From Desulfovibrio sp. G11 (GTDB taxonomy: Bacteria; Desulfobacterota; Desulfovibrionia; Desulfovibrionales; Desulfovibrionaceae): 64,000 nucleotides of DNA. The stretch lies in the NCBI RefSeq assembly GCF_900243745.1, contig NZ_LT984798.1, forward strand, positions 2,288,501 through 2,352,500, in the 5' to 3' direction. Positions 25,268 to 33,622 of this stretch are shown in pieces. Within the stretch, counting starts at the first letter, position 1; the number at the start of each line of letters is the position of its first letter. The notes below the pieces were generated by a model that had not been told where the DNA came from, made no database searches, and saw nothing but the letters and a program-made list of their open reading frames with translations. A program made the position numbers and the translations under genes.

Positions 25268-25288
25268 GTACTAGCACAGTATTATCGG

Positions 25289-27337
25289 TCAGGCGTCTGT
25301 TTTGGCGCCATTTTCCCCTTCGGGGCCGTCTTCCATTTCATGACGTCCGGCCATGAGGTTGCGGTGCCCGGAAATGATTTTGGGTATGACATCGGGTTCG
25401 GCCAGCGATGTGGTATCACCGATATCTTCGTAGCTGTCTCCGGCTATTTTTCGCAGCATGCGGCGTATGATCTTGCCGGATGTGGTCTTGGGCATGCCCT
25501 CCACGAATTGTATGTATTCCGGCGTTGCCAGAGCGCCGATATCCCTGCGCACGGCCTCGCGCAGTTTGGCGCGCAGGTCCGCACTCCAGGGAACCTCATC
25601 GCGCGTGACCACGTATACATAGATACCTTCGCCTTTAAGGGCGTGGGGCATGGGAACCACAGCCGCTTCGCCCACCTCGGGGCAGGCGGCCAGCACGGCT
25701 TCTATTTCGGCGGTGGAAAGGCGATGGCCGGAAACGTTGATGGAGTCGTCAATACGGCCGAGTATCCAGAAGTAGCCGTCCTGGTCGATTTCGGCGGCGT
25801 CTCCCGAAGAATAGCAGCCGAAGCGCGAAAAATAGGACTGGTACTTCTCTTCATCATTGAAGACGCCCTGCATCATGCCCGGCCAGGGGCGGCGAATGAC
25901 AAGATGGCCCGCCTTGCAGCCTGCTTCGGGTTCTTCGCCGTCGCGTGCGGCCGACCCCATAACGGTGGCGTCAATACCGGGCAGCGGCTTTGAGGCGGAG
26001 CCGGGTTTGAGCTTTGTGGCGTAGGGCATGGGGGCGATCATGGCTCCGCCGGTTTCCGTCTGCCACCACGTGTCCACTATGGGCAGTTCACTGCCGCCGA
26101 TGTGCTTGTGGTACCAGTGCCAGGCTTCGGGATTGATGGGTTCGCCCACGCTGCCCAGGATACGCAGGCTGCGCAGGTCGTAACGCTCTGTCCACGCCTC
26201 GTTCATCCGCATGAGGGAGCGGACAACCGTGGGCGCTGTATAGAGGATATTGACGCGGAAGTTTTCCACGATGCGCCAGTATCTGTCGGGGTAGGGCCAT
26301 GTGGGTATGCCTTCAAACATGAGCGTGGTGGCACCCAGGGCAAGCGGGCCATACACACCGTAGGTATGGCCGGTAATCCATCCGGCATCGGCCGTGCACC
26401 AGTACACATCGTCATCGCGCATGTCAAAGCACCACTGGGTGGTGTGGGCCGCATAGGTCAGGTAGCCGCCAGTGGAATGCATTACCCCGGTGGGCTTGCC
26501 CGTACTGCCGCTGGTGTGCAGCAGGAAAAGCGTGTCATTGGCATCCATTGGTTCGCAGGGAAAGTCGGGGTTAAGGGTAAAATCGTCAATAAGGTCGTGC
26601 CACCAGATATCGCGGTTGCGTTGCATGTTGACGTTTTCAAGCCCCGCATGCTTGACGACCACCACGTGGGCCACCGAAGGACATTTTTCCAGGATGGGGT
26701 CAAGGTTGGCCTTGAGGGGTTTGAACTTGCCACCGCGCACTGCCGCATCGGCCGTGATGACCACGCGGGCCTTGCAACCCTGTATGCGGCTGCGCACGCC
26801 CCCTTCCGCATAGCCGGAAAAGATGGCCGTGTGTATGGCGCCTATGCGGGCGCAGGCCAGCATGGCAATAAAAAGCTCAGGTATCATTGGCATATACAGG
26901 GCAACATGGTCGCCTTTACGAATGCGCAGTGAACTCATGGCATGCGCTACGCGGCAGACCTCTGTATAAAGCATCTGATAAGTGTAGCAGCGCACATCTG
27001 TTTCTTTTTCGCCTTGCCAGATAAGGGCGGCCTTGTTGCGTCTGCCCGAAATCAGATGTCTGTCGATGCAGTTAAAGGAAGCATTGAGTTTTCCACCGGT
27101 AAACCACTGGTATTTATGGTTTGCTTCGTCAGCTTCCAATACTTTGTCCCAGCGTTTGAACCAATGGATCAACTGCGATGCTCGCGCTCCCCAAAAGTCA
27201 TTGGGGTCTTCCAGAGCGCGGCGGCATAGTGCATTATACTCTTCCGGACCGCAAACCCAGGCAGACGTCTTGCCGTGCTCTGGTGGAAGATAGCTGCGAT
27301 TTTCATTCAACAGTGTAGTGATCCGTTCCTGAGACAT
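25289..27337 (-). CDS. acs: Acetyl-CoA synthetase (AMP-forming)
   Basis: A 682-residue ANL-superfamily enzyme that makes acetyl-CoA from acetate, ATP and CoA. Visible are the AMP-binding loop LLHTSGSTGKPTGVMHSTGG, VDTWWQTETGG, the hinge region YFWILGRIDDSINVSGHR and the C-terminal PKTTSGKIIRRMLR, whose lysine is the site inactivated by acetylation. The ATG at 27337 has GGAGG seven bases upstream, so the earlier in-frame start at 27358 is not used. It is preceded by a long AT-rich leader with nested palindromes, listed separately. Confidence 0.95.
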   Translation of the reverse strand: MSQERITTLLNENRSYLPPEHGKTSAWVCGPEEYNALCRRALEDPNDFWGARASQLIHWFKRWDKVLEADEANHKYQWFTGGKLNASFNCIDRHLISGRRNKAALIWQGEKETDVRCYTYQMLYTEVCRVAHAMSSLRIRKGDHVALYMPMIPELFIAMLACARIGAIHTAIFSGYAEGGVRSRIQGCKARVVITADAAVRGGKFKPLKANLDPILEKCPSVAHVVVVKHAGLENVNMQRNRDIWWHDLIDDFTLNPDFPCEPMDANDTLFLLHTSGSTGKPTGVMHSTGGYLTYAAHTTQWCFDMRDDDVYWCTADAGWITGHTYGVYGPLALGATTLMFEGIPTWPYPDRYWRIVENFRVNILYTAPTVVRSLMRMNEAWTERYDLRSLRILGSVGEPINPEAWHWYHKHIGGSELPIVDTWWQTETGGAMIAPMPYATKLKPGSASKPLPGIDATVMGSAARDGEEPEAGCKAGHLVIRRPWPGMMQGVFNDEEKYQSYFSRFGCYSSGDAAEIDQDGYFWILGRIDDSINVSGHRLSTAEIEAVLAACPEVGEAAVVPMPHALKGEGIYVYVVTRDEVPWSADLRAKLREAVRRDIGALATPEYIQFVEGMPKTTSGKIIRRMLRKIAGDSYEDIGDTTSLAEPDVIPKIISGHRNLMAGRHEMEDGPEGENGAKTDA

Positions 27338-27460
27338 GATCCAGCCTCCATAATGCATAAAACAGTAAAATGAAAAGTTAAGACTTTGCCATGATACATG
27401 CGTAAAGAGATTTTAAATAACCGTCAAGAGGCGAGTACCTGTTTGTGCTTTCAGTCATAG

Positions 27461-27553
27461 TTGTGAAAAAAATATCAATATTGCAAAAAATTGATATTTT
27501 TTACGGAGTCTGGCCGATTGTAACGCCATTACAATTGAAGATTTTTTTCACAA
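27461..27553. promoter_or_regulatory. Nested palindromes in the acs upstream region
   Basis: Three perfect symmetries lie 120-220 bp upstream of acs. An outer 13-bp inverted repeat is TTGTGAAAAAAAT (27461-27473) with ATTTTTTTCACAA (27541-27553). An inner 13-bp repeat is at 27467-27479 and 27490-27502 with a 10-base loop. The third is ATTGTAA-CGCCA-TTACAAT (27517-27535). The TTGTGA/TCACAA half-sites look like CRP/FNR-family sites but are far apart. The cluster may be an operator array or a cruciform-prone control region. Confidence 0.5.
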
Positions 27554-28140
27554 TGTAGGGCCAAAAAAATTATAACTTTTTTTAAACAACCATGTGAAGG
27601 CGAGTAAAAAATTTTTCTGCCGGAAATACTGTTTTATTTCACGCATCGTGAAGCATTGTACCTTGAGCGGAAAAGGCGAGACGGAGCGGACAGCCTGGAT
27701 GGCGAGCCGCCCTCGACAGGCGGGAGGTCCGGAAAATTTCAGCACAGGATGCCCGGGAAGGGAATAATGCCGCGGTGCCTGCAGGCTGGCAGAAGCCAGA
27801 AGCGGGCCGGTCTGTTTACGCTGTGGCACGTCAGCCGCAACAGGTGCGCCAGGTATTCGGCTGGCATATGAACGGGATGCGGCCCGGTACATGGGGAATG
27901 CGGGCCTGGGACACGGGCAGTATTTGCGCCCTGCGGAAACAGCAAGGTGGCGGTGTGAGGCATTTCAATGGCAGGGATGCCCGGATGACGTCAGGTGCTC
28001 GGGTGATGGCAGTGCCGGGTTGCTTCGCCCGGCGGCAAGGTGGGCAGGTGTGCCGGCAGACCTGCAAAAAACTGTCCTGTGCGCGGGCTTTGCGTGGCCC
28101 AGCCCTGGTGCGTGGTGTTTGCCGGCCTGTACGCGGATTT
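27554..28140. other. Gap without a supported gene
   Basis: The first 100 bp are AT-rich; the rest is GC-rich. Open frames exist on both strands (for example 27775-28335, plus) but they overlap maf or each other and resemble no protein family I know. No RNA was recognised. Confidence 0.4.
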
Positions 28141-28872
28141 TTACTCCGTTTCTGGTTCACCGACGGGCAGTATGAGGCCACGCTCCAGCAGCAGGGCTGC
28201 CAGTTGGGTAACGGGCAGGCCCACAACCGTGCTCCACGAACCTTCCACCCTGTCTACCAGAAAAGCTCCTTGCCCCTGAATGGCGTAGGCGCCGGCCTTG
28301 TCGCACGGTTCGTCTGTCGCCACATAGGCCCGTAGCACAGGTTCTGGCCAGGGATGGAAAAAAACACGGCTTGTGTCGCTGAACACCAGCTCTTCCGGTT
28401 TGAGGGCGGCGCTTCCTGTATTGCCGGTTTGCGTTGCGCCTGTAGCCGCCTGCCGTGTGTCGGGCAGCAGCAGGCAGACGGCGCTGATGACTTCATGCCC
28501 GCGCCCGGAAAGGCGGGTAAGCATGTTCAGCGCATCCTGCCTGTCACGGGGTTTGCCCAGAATGTCGCCGTCCACGGCCACCACGGTATCGGCAGCCAGA
28601 ATGATGTTTTTCCCGTGCAGCAAGGATTGGGCCTTGCCGGCAAGGAGGCCGGCTGCCGCATGGGCCTTGGCAAGGGCCGCGCGCTGCGTATAGGCATCGG
28701 GCAATTCTCCGGGGCAGGGCGAAGGCTCAGCCCCGGCGGGGCTGGTCAGCTCAAAGGAAAGGCCCCATTCGGCGAGAAACTGGCGCCGCCGCGGCGAAGC
28801 CGATGCCAGCACAAGCCTGCAGTCTGGGGCCAGGGAAAAAAGAGCGGGGCGTGGGGCGTGGTTTTCTGCCAT
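28141..28872 (-). CDS. maf: Maf-family nucleoside triphosphate pyrophosphatase
   Basis: A 243-residue protein with the Maf signature LASASPRRR (22-30), AADTVVAVDGDILGKP and the C-terminal KAGAYAIQGQGAFLVDRVEGSWSTVVGLP. Maf enzymes hydrolyse dTTP, UTP or modified nucleotides to monophosphates in the cytoplasm. A 20-residue Gly/Ala/Thr-rich insert (TRQAATGATQTGNTGS) sits in the loop between catalytic strands and makes it longer than the usual 190-210 residues. It lies downstream of the yfcE-like gene in the same direction. Confidence 0.92.
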   Translation of the reverse strand: MAENHAPRPALFSLAPDCRLVLASASPRRRQFLAEWGLSFELTSPAGAEPSPCPGELPDAYTQRAALAKAHAAAGLLAGKAQSLLHGKNIILAADTVVAVDGDILGKPRDRQDALNMLTRLSGRGHEVISAVCLLLPDTRQAATGATQTGNTGSAALKPEELVFSDTSRVFFHPWPEPVLRAYVATDEPCDKAGAYAIQGQGAFLVDRVEGSWSTVVGLPVTQLAALLLERGLILPVGEPETE

Positions 28873-28917
28873 GTGACTGTCTGTATTTATGCCCGGTTGA
28901 AGGCGCGAACGGGGGCC

Positions 28918-29484
28918 TTATGCCTCGTTGGCGGCCGGGATGTGACGGAGCACTTCGCGGTCCTGCATGTCCAGCACGCGGAAAAGGCCGTCCTCATAAA
29001 AGCCGTAGCTGCGGGGCGAGCCGCCTTTGGGCAGCGAGAGGGAGCCGGGATTCCAGAAGTGCAGGCCGTCCAGGGTTTCTCCCCTGGGGATGTGGGTGTG
29101 CCCGCGCAGAATGACCGTGCCGGGCTTCAGCCCGGGGCAGGGCGGATTTTCCGGCAGGTGATGCCCGTGGCTGGCGAAAATATGCAGTCCGTCAGCTTCA
29201 AGCCATGCGGTTTCAGTTACTGGAAAAGGCAGAAGGGCCAGATCCACCTCGGCATCGCAATTGCCGCGTACGGCGCTGACCGGGCAGGGCAGGGACGAAA
29301 GGTCGGGCATTTCGCGCAGAACCGAGGGGGTGTCATACCCCTGAGGCAGGGGGTTGCGCGGCCCGTGATAGACAAGGTCGCCCAGAAGCACCAGCAGGTG
29401 AGGCTTTGTCTGGCGGGCTTTTTCTATCAGAAAGCGCAGGCTTTCAATGGAACCGTGCAGGTCCGAGGCAACAAGCAGGCGCAT
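28918..29484 (-). CDS. YfcE/MJ0936-family metallophosphoesterase
   Basis: A 188-residue calcineurin-like phosphodiesterase. Metal-binding motifs are SDLHGS (8-13), LLGDLVYHG, VRGNCD, SHGHHL and RGHTHIPRG, the full set for a dinuclear site. The family cleaves phosphodiesters such as bis-pNPP; the natural substrate is unknown. The start overlaps the stop of the Trm112-like gene (TGATG). Confidence 0.9.
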   Translation of the reverse strand: MRLLVASDLHGSIESLRFLIEKARQTKPHLLVLLGDLVYHGPRNPLPQGYDTPSVLREMPDLSSLPCPVSAVRGNCDAEVDLALLPFPVTETAWLEADGLHIFASHGHHLPENPPCPGLKPGTVILRGHTHIPRGETLDGLHFWNPGSLSLPKGGSPRSYGFYEDGLFRVLDMQDREVLRHIPAANEA

Positions 29485-29705
29485 CAGGAGCGCTCCTTGG
29501 CCTCAGGGTGGCGGGCGTTCCAGGTGGGCCTGTCTTCGGCTTCTTCCACCAGCATGACGGGGATGTCTTCCCGCACGGGGTACACCACCTGGCAGGCTGC
29601 GCAGGCAAAACCTGCCACGGCTGCGTTTTCTTCCAGGGCCGTGAGGCCACCCAGGCATTTGGGGCAGGCCAGGATACGCAAAAGTTCTTCTGTATTGATG
29701 GGCAT
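29484..29705 (-). CDS. Trm112/UPF0434-family zinc-binding protein
   Basis: A 73-residue protein. ACPKCLGGL and ACAACQVVYPVREDIPVML give the two CxxC knuckles and the VYP...IPVML motif of the Trm112/YcaR family. Members help methyltransferases or act in lipid A and translation contexts. AAGGGA lies seven bases before the ATG at 29705; the next upstream ATG (29711) would sit on that site. It forms a coupled pair with the phosphodiesterase. Confidence 0.88.
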   Translation of the reverse strand: MPINTEELLRILACPKCLGGLTALEENAAVAGFACAACQVVYPVREDIPVMLVEEAEDRPTWNARHPEAKERS

Positions 29706-29838
29706 ATGCATTCCCTTTTCAGATGGGCTTGGTTCGTTATGGCCCGACAGTGTAACGTGATGCCCCTCCCAGTTCAAGGCTTGCACCCTATTGATATTTT
29801 GCGCTATCAATAACAGTCATCCCTCAAGGTAGTATTTT

Positions 29839-30699
29839 ATGGAACTGGTTGATCTGCATACCCACACCAGAGCGTCCGACGGTACTGATTCTCCGGCGCA
29901 ACTGATGGCCAAAGCCGCTGAGGCTGGTCTCAAAGCCGTTGCCGTAACAGACCATGATACGCTTGCCGGTCTGGACGAGGCCGCTGCCGCCGGACGTGAG
30001 CTGGGGGTGGAACTCATACGCGGCTGCGAAATTTCCACAAGCACAGAGCTGGGCGAATTGCATATTCTGGGCCTGTGGCTGCCCGAACAGCCCGAAGCCC
30101 TGCTGCAAAAGCTTGCCTTTTTGCGTGAAAAGCGCGGTGAGCGTAATGAAGGCATTGTGCGCAAGCTGCAAGACCTCGGGCTGGATGTCAGCATGGAGGA
30201 AGTGCTGGCTGCAGCCATGGGCGAAAGCGTGGGGCGGCCCCACATTGCCGATGTGCTGCTGCGCAAGGGGTACGCCAAAAACATACGTGAAGTTTTCAAG
30301 GAATATCTGGGCAACCACGGCAAGGCCTATCTGCCCAAAGAAGTGCTGGAGCCGGAGGAAATCGTGCGGCTGCTGGCAGACCTTGGCGCTACCGTGAGCC
30401 TGGCGCATCCCCTGTTATGGAAAGCGCCGACCGGTTGGCTTGAGGCGCAGGTAGCCCACCTCAAGGATTGCGGCCTGAACGCCATTGAAGCGTGGCACAG
30501 CGAACATTCAGAAGCGGATGCACGCACATGTCTGGCCCTGGCCAGGCGCTTTGACCTCGGCATCAGCGGCGGGTCGGACTATCATGGCGTCAACAAACCC
30601 GCCATTCAGCTTGGGCGTGGCTACGGCGGACTGCGTGTGGGCATTGGCGTGCTGGATGACCTGCGCGAGCGCCGCATAAAGATGGGCCTGCCTGTCTGA
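29839..30699 (+). CDS. PHP-domain phosphoesterase (RNase AM / YciV-like)
   Basis: A 286-residue PHP protein. Metal ligands are in DLHTHTRASDG, VTDHDTLAG, GCEIST, SLAHP and the C-terminal SGGSDYHG. Members hydrolyse 3',5'-nucleoside bisphosphates (pAp) and trim 5' ends of rRNA. The length and the central helical insert fit the YciV/RNase AM group. It is the only plus-strand gene between the maf group and the Eis-like gene, divergent from the Trm112 pair with about 130 bp between. Confidence 0.9.
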   Translation: MELVDLHTHTRASDGTDSPAQLMAKAAEAGLKAVAVTDHDTLAGLDEAAAAGRELGVELIRGCEISTSTELGELHILGLWLPEQPEALLQKLAFLREKRGERNEGIVRKLQDLGLDVSMEEVLAAAMGESVGRPHIADVLLRKGYAKNIREVFKEYLGNHGKAYLPKEVLEPEEIVRLLADLGATVSLAHPLLWKAPTGWLEAQVAHLKDCGLNAIEAWHSEHSEADARTCLALARRFDLGISGGSDYHGVNKPAIQLGRGYGGLRVGIGVLDDLRERRIKMGLPV

Positions 30700-30951
30700 T
30701 TTGGAGCATTGCGCCGCACTGGCGCGACACTGGCAGCCTGTGTCTTTGCCGTCTGCGCCGACGAACAGAACCCAGTATCTTCATTTTTCTGCCGCCACCA
30801 CTCTTTCTCATGCCTTGCGAAAAAACGGCCGGCGCGTTACAGCGGGCATAAGAGCCGTTATACATTTACCGTATTTTTCCGGCCGGAACCCGCGGCAGAC
30901 CGCCCCCATACTGGCCGGTTTCATGCATAGTCTTTACCGGGACACTCGGAC

Positions 30952-32397
30952 ATGCGAATTTTACACAAGCAACAACACTTGCCGCCCCTTGACGGCCCCC
31001 GTCTTGAGCCTCATCCGTTCCGCACCGCGGGCGCTGCATCCGACAAAAACAGCGGCGCGCCGCTGGTACCCGGCAGCCGCCGCGAACGTGGGCTTGAGGC
31101 CCGCCGCGCGGCCCTGGCCGCAGAAGCCCGTGGAAAGGCTGATGCCGCCAATGCTGTGGGTGAAGGCCAGCAGCAAGGCTCCGGTCTTCATGACGCCTTT
31201 GAATTCCGGCAGCTCGGCAAAGAAGATTTTGAACAGTTCGAGGCGCTGTTGCGCTATGCCTTTCAGGTAAGCTCGTCCGAGATGGCCCGCATCGGCTGGT
31301 CGGAAAAAGAAATGAAGCAGTCCAAAAAGCCCATTTTTGAAGCCTCGCACGTTATGGGCTGGTTTTATAAGGGGCGCCTGGCCTCCCAGATCGTCATCTA
31401 TCCGATGGAAGTGAACGTGCAGGGCGAAATATGCAAGATGGGCGGCATTACGGGGGTGGCTACCTATCCCGAATATACGGGCCGCGGCCTCATCCATTCG
31501 CTTCTGGGCAAGAGCCTCGAGCACATGCGCGCAGAGCAGCAGATCATTTCCTATCTTTGTCCCTATTCCATTCCCCTGTACCGCAAGCACGGCTGGGAAA
31601 TTGTTTCGGACAAGATGACGTTCGCCATCAAGGATACACAGCTTCCGGCGCGGCGAGCCGTGGATGGCCTCATAGAGCGTGTGGATATCGAAAATGAAGA
31701 CCTGCACAGGGTCTACAAATATTTTGCCCTGCAGGAGCACGGCGCGCTCATACGCGGCGCGTTGGAGTGGGAAGAATACTGGCGCTGGGATTCGGATGAC
31801 GTTATGGCGGCGGTGTACTATGGCGCTGATCGCAAGCCGCTGGGCTATGTTGTGTACTACATTGAAAATGAGGTGTTCAGCATCAAGGAGATGGTTTACC
31901 TGAATCAGGAGGCCAAGTCCGGCATCTGGAACTACATCAGCGCGCACTTTTCCATGATTACCAGAGTCGAGGGCGTCAACTATACGGGTGAGGCCATCGC
32001 CTTTCAGTTTGAAGACAGTGAGATTGACGAGACCATCCAGCCTTACGGCATGGCCCGCATAGTGGACGTGCAGCGTTTTATGGAGTTTTACCCCTACCAG
32101 TTCAGTGACCCCAGGCTTACGCTGGAATTTGAAGTCAGGGACCCCATTGCCCCCTGGAATAACGGCATCTTCCATATGAGCTGGCAGGAGGGAGAGGCTG
32201 TTTGCGAGCAGGTCTCCACATTCCGTTCGGGCCACCGCATCGGCCTGGATATCCAAACGCTTACCACTATGTTTATGGGGTACAAGCGGCCGACATATCT
32301 CTATAACAATGACCGCATTGATATGGACTATCACCTGCTCAAGACTCTTGAGGCGCTGATTCCGCCGGACAAACCCTATTTTTCAGACTATTTTTGA
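30952..32397 (+). CDS. Eis-like GNAT-family N-acetyltransferase
   Basis: Up to 481 residues; the recognisable domain starts near residue 83 (FEFRQLGKEDFEQFEALLRYAFQ). The acetyl-CoA loop is VATYPEYTGRGLIHSLL, the catalytic-type Tyr is in PLYRKHGW, and the chain ends in FSDYF. In mycobacterial Eis the C-terminal Phe carboxylate acts in catalysis, so the conserved ending is telling. Eis enzymes acetylate amines such as aminoglycosides or protein lysines. The 80-residue N-terminal extension is Ala/Arg-rich and may not be translated; a GTG at 31156 is an alternative start. No strong ribosome site is seen for either. Confidence 0.85.
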   Translation: MRILHKQQHLPPLDGPRLEPHPFRTAGAASDKNSGAPLVPGSRRERGLEARRAALAAEARGKADAANAVGEGQQQGSGLHDAFEFRQLGKEDFEQFEALLRYAFQVSSSEMARIGWSEKEMKQSKKPIFEASHVMGWFYKGRLASQIVIYPMEVNVQGEICKMGGITGVATYPEYTGRGLIHSLLGKSLEHMRAEQQIISYLCPYSIPLYRKHGWEIVSDKMTFAIKDTQLPARRAVDGLIERVDIENEDLHRVYKYFALQEHGALIRGALEWEEYWRWDSDDVMAAVYYGADRKPLGYVVYYIENEVFSIKEMVYLNQEAKSGIWNYISAHFSMITRVEGVNYTGEAIAFQFEDSEIDETIQPYGMARIVDVQRFMEFYPYQFSDPRLTLEFEVRDPIAPWNNGIFHMSWQEGEAVCEQVSTFRSGHRIGLDIQTLTTMFMGYKRPTYLYNNDRIDMDYHLLKTLEALIPPDKPYFSDYF

Positions 32398-32456
32398 TGC
32401 GGATGCCGCATCAGGAGGTTTTGTCGTTTCAAGAACATGTATTCTCAAGTTTTCAC

Positions 32457-32484
32457 GGCGCTCACTACTGTGTGCGCCTTTTTT
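32457..32484 (+). terminator. Terminator after the Eis-like gene
   Basis: GGCGC-t-CAC pairs with GTG-t-GCGCC around a TACT loop and is followed by six T. A second small hairpin (TGATGCGG/CCGCATCA) overlaps the stop codon. Confidence 0.7.
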
Positions 32485-32604
32485 ATGGCGATGCTTTAGG
32501 CAGCTTGTTTTAGAGGATATATTTTCAAAGGTTGATACACGCCAGATCCGGCGTTTAACAGCGCAAATATGTTGCGCCTGGCCCCTTTCACGGCGGACGT
32601 CTGC

Positions 32605-33375
32605 TCACGCAGCCCCGGAGCATTTTTGAGGCGAAGACGCTCCGATGCTGCGCTGCGCGCGCTTGCAGATGCGCTCTGTAGCCTTGCAAGGATTTTGGGC
32701 CAGCCAGCGGGCGCAGACATCCTGCACCCATGCGGGCTGTGATTTGGCGGCATCGTTAAGCCAGTTGCCCACGCTGTCCTGCACGTAGGCTGCCGGGTCT
32801 GCGCGTAACGGCTCCAGCACTGGCAGGGCAAGGGCCGGGTCCTGCTTGAGCCTTTCCATATGGCTGCACCAGACGCCGCGCGGGCGGATGCTTTCACAGG
32901 CAAAGCGGCGCACCCGTTCCGAGGGGTCGGTGGTCCACTGGGCAAGGTGCGCCACGGCAGGTTCAAGGTTTTCTGTAATGTGCGGGCGCAAGGCCATCCA
33001 TGCCCATTCCCGAACACCAAAATGGACGTCGTCGGCCAGGGGGCGCATGTTTTCGAGCCGTTCCCCGATGCTCAGGCCCGGAATAAGCGCTTGGGCAAAG
33101 CAGCCCCAGCCGCGCACGGTGTCTGAAATGTGCGTTGTGGCCTGATCGAGGGCGTCTGGCCCAAGGGCCGCATACACCAGCTCCGCAGCGAGGCGCATGC
33201 GCTTGGAAATGCCCTGGGCTGCCATTTTTTGCAGGCTTGCCACTCCGTCTGCGGAGACGGACGGCAGGGCCGCCGACATAAGGGCGGCAAAGTCCACGGC
33301 AAGAACTTCGCCCAGATTGCTTGAGGCGACCTGCCCGCTGTTGAGCAGGTGCAGTTTGTGGCTGTTCGTTGTCAT
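32605..33375 (-). CDS. DNA alkylation repair (AlkD-like) HEAT-repeat protein
   Basis: A 256-residue all-helical protein. Segments such as VREWAWMALRPHITENLEPAVAHLAQWTTDPSERVRRFACESIRPRGVW match the ALK/HEAT repeats of AlkD-type glycosylases, which remove N3- and N7-alkylpurines without base flipping. Tandem HEAT units run from about 90 to 225. The start at 33375 begins the family-like region; the longer frame to 33525 has no such match and covers a palindrome. Function as glycosylase is inferred from the family. Confidence 0.8.
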   Translation of the reverse strand: MTTNSHKLHLLNSGQVASSNLGEVLAVDFAALMSAALPSVSADGVASLQKMAAQGISKRMRLAAELVYAALGPDALDQATTHISDTVRGWGCFAQALIPGLSIGERLENMRPLADDVHFGVREWAWMALRPHITENLEPAVAHLAQWTTDPSERVRRFACESIRPRGVWCSHMERLKQDPALALPVLEPLRADPAAYVQDSVGNWLNDAAKSQPAWVQDVCARWLAQNPCKATERICKRAQRSIGASSPQKCSGAA

Positions 33376-33487
33376 ATTTTTTTCCGGCAGGTTGGTGTGG
33401 AGGCTCCGCGCGGCAGGATGTTGCCCCTTGGCGGGCGCAAGGGCGGCCTGAGGCCGGATGTGCTCGGTGTGCCGCCGCGTTGTATCG

Positions 33488-33519
33488 CGCCGGAGCATTT
33501 GCGTTGAAATGCTCCGGCG
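33488..33519. repeat. Perfect 13-bp hairpin upstream of the AlkD-like gene
   Basis: CGCCGGAGCATTT and its exact complement flank a 6-base loop, about 110 bp upstream of the AlkD-like start. No T run follows, so it is more likely a control site or mRNA leader structure than a terminator. Confidence 0.5.
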
Positions 33520-33622
33520 GCGCAAGGAGTAGAGCGATGCCGCCGGGCCTTGTGCGGGCAGGTCTGCCCTGTGTGTATGGTAGGCCCGGCATCGGGTGGG
33601 AGTGTTTTACAGTGAAACGGCC

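Noticed and set aside
27461..27502. Single FNR/CRP operator upstream of acs
   Set aside because: Half-sites TTGTGA and ATCAA are present but their spacing does not fit a standard 22-bp site; kept only as part of a palindrome cluster.
27775..28335. A 186-residue plus-strand frame before maf
   Set aside because: Overlaps the 3' end of maf on the other strand, odd composition, no known family.
33376..33525. N-terminal extension of the AlkD-like protein
   Set aside because: Arg-rich and covers a perfect hairpin; the family-like sequence begins at 33375.
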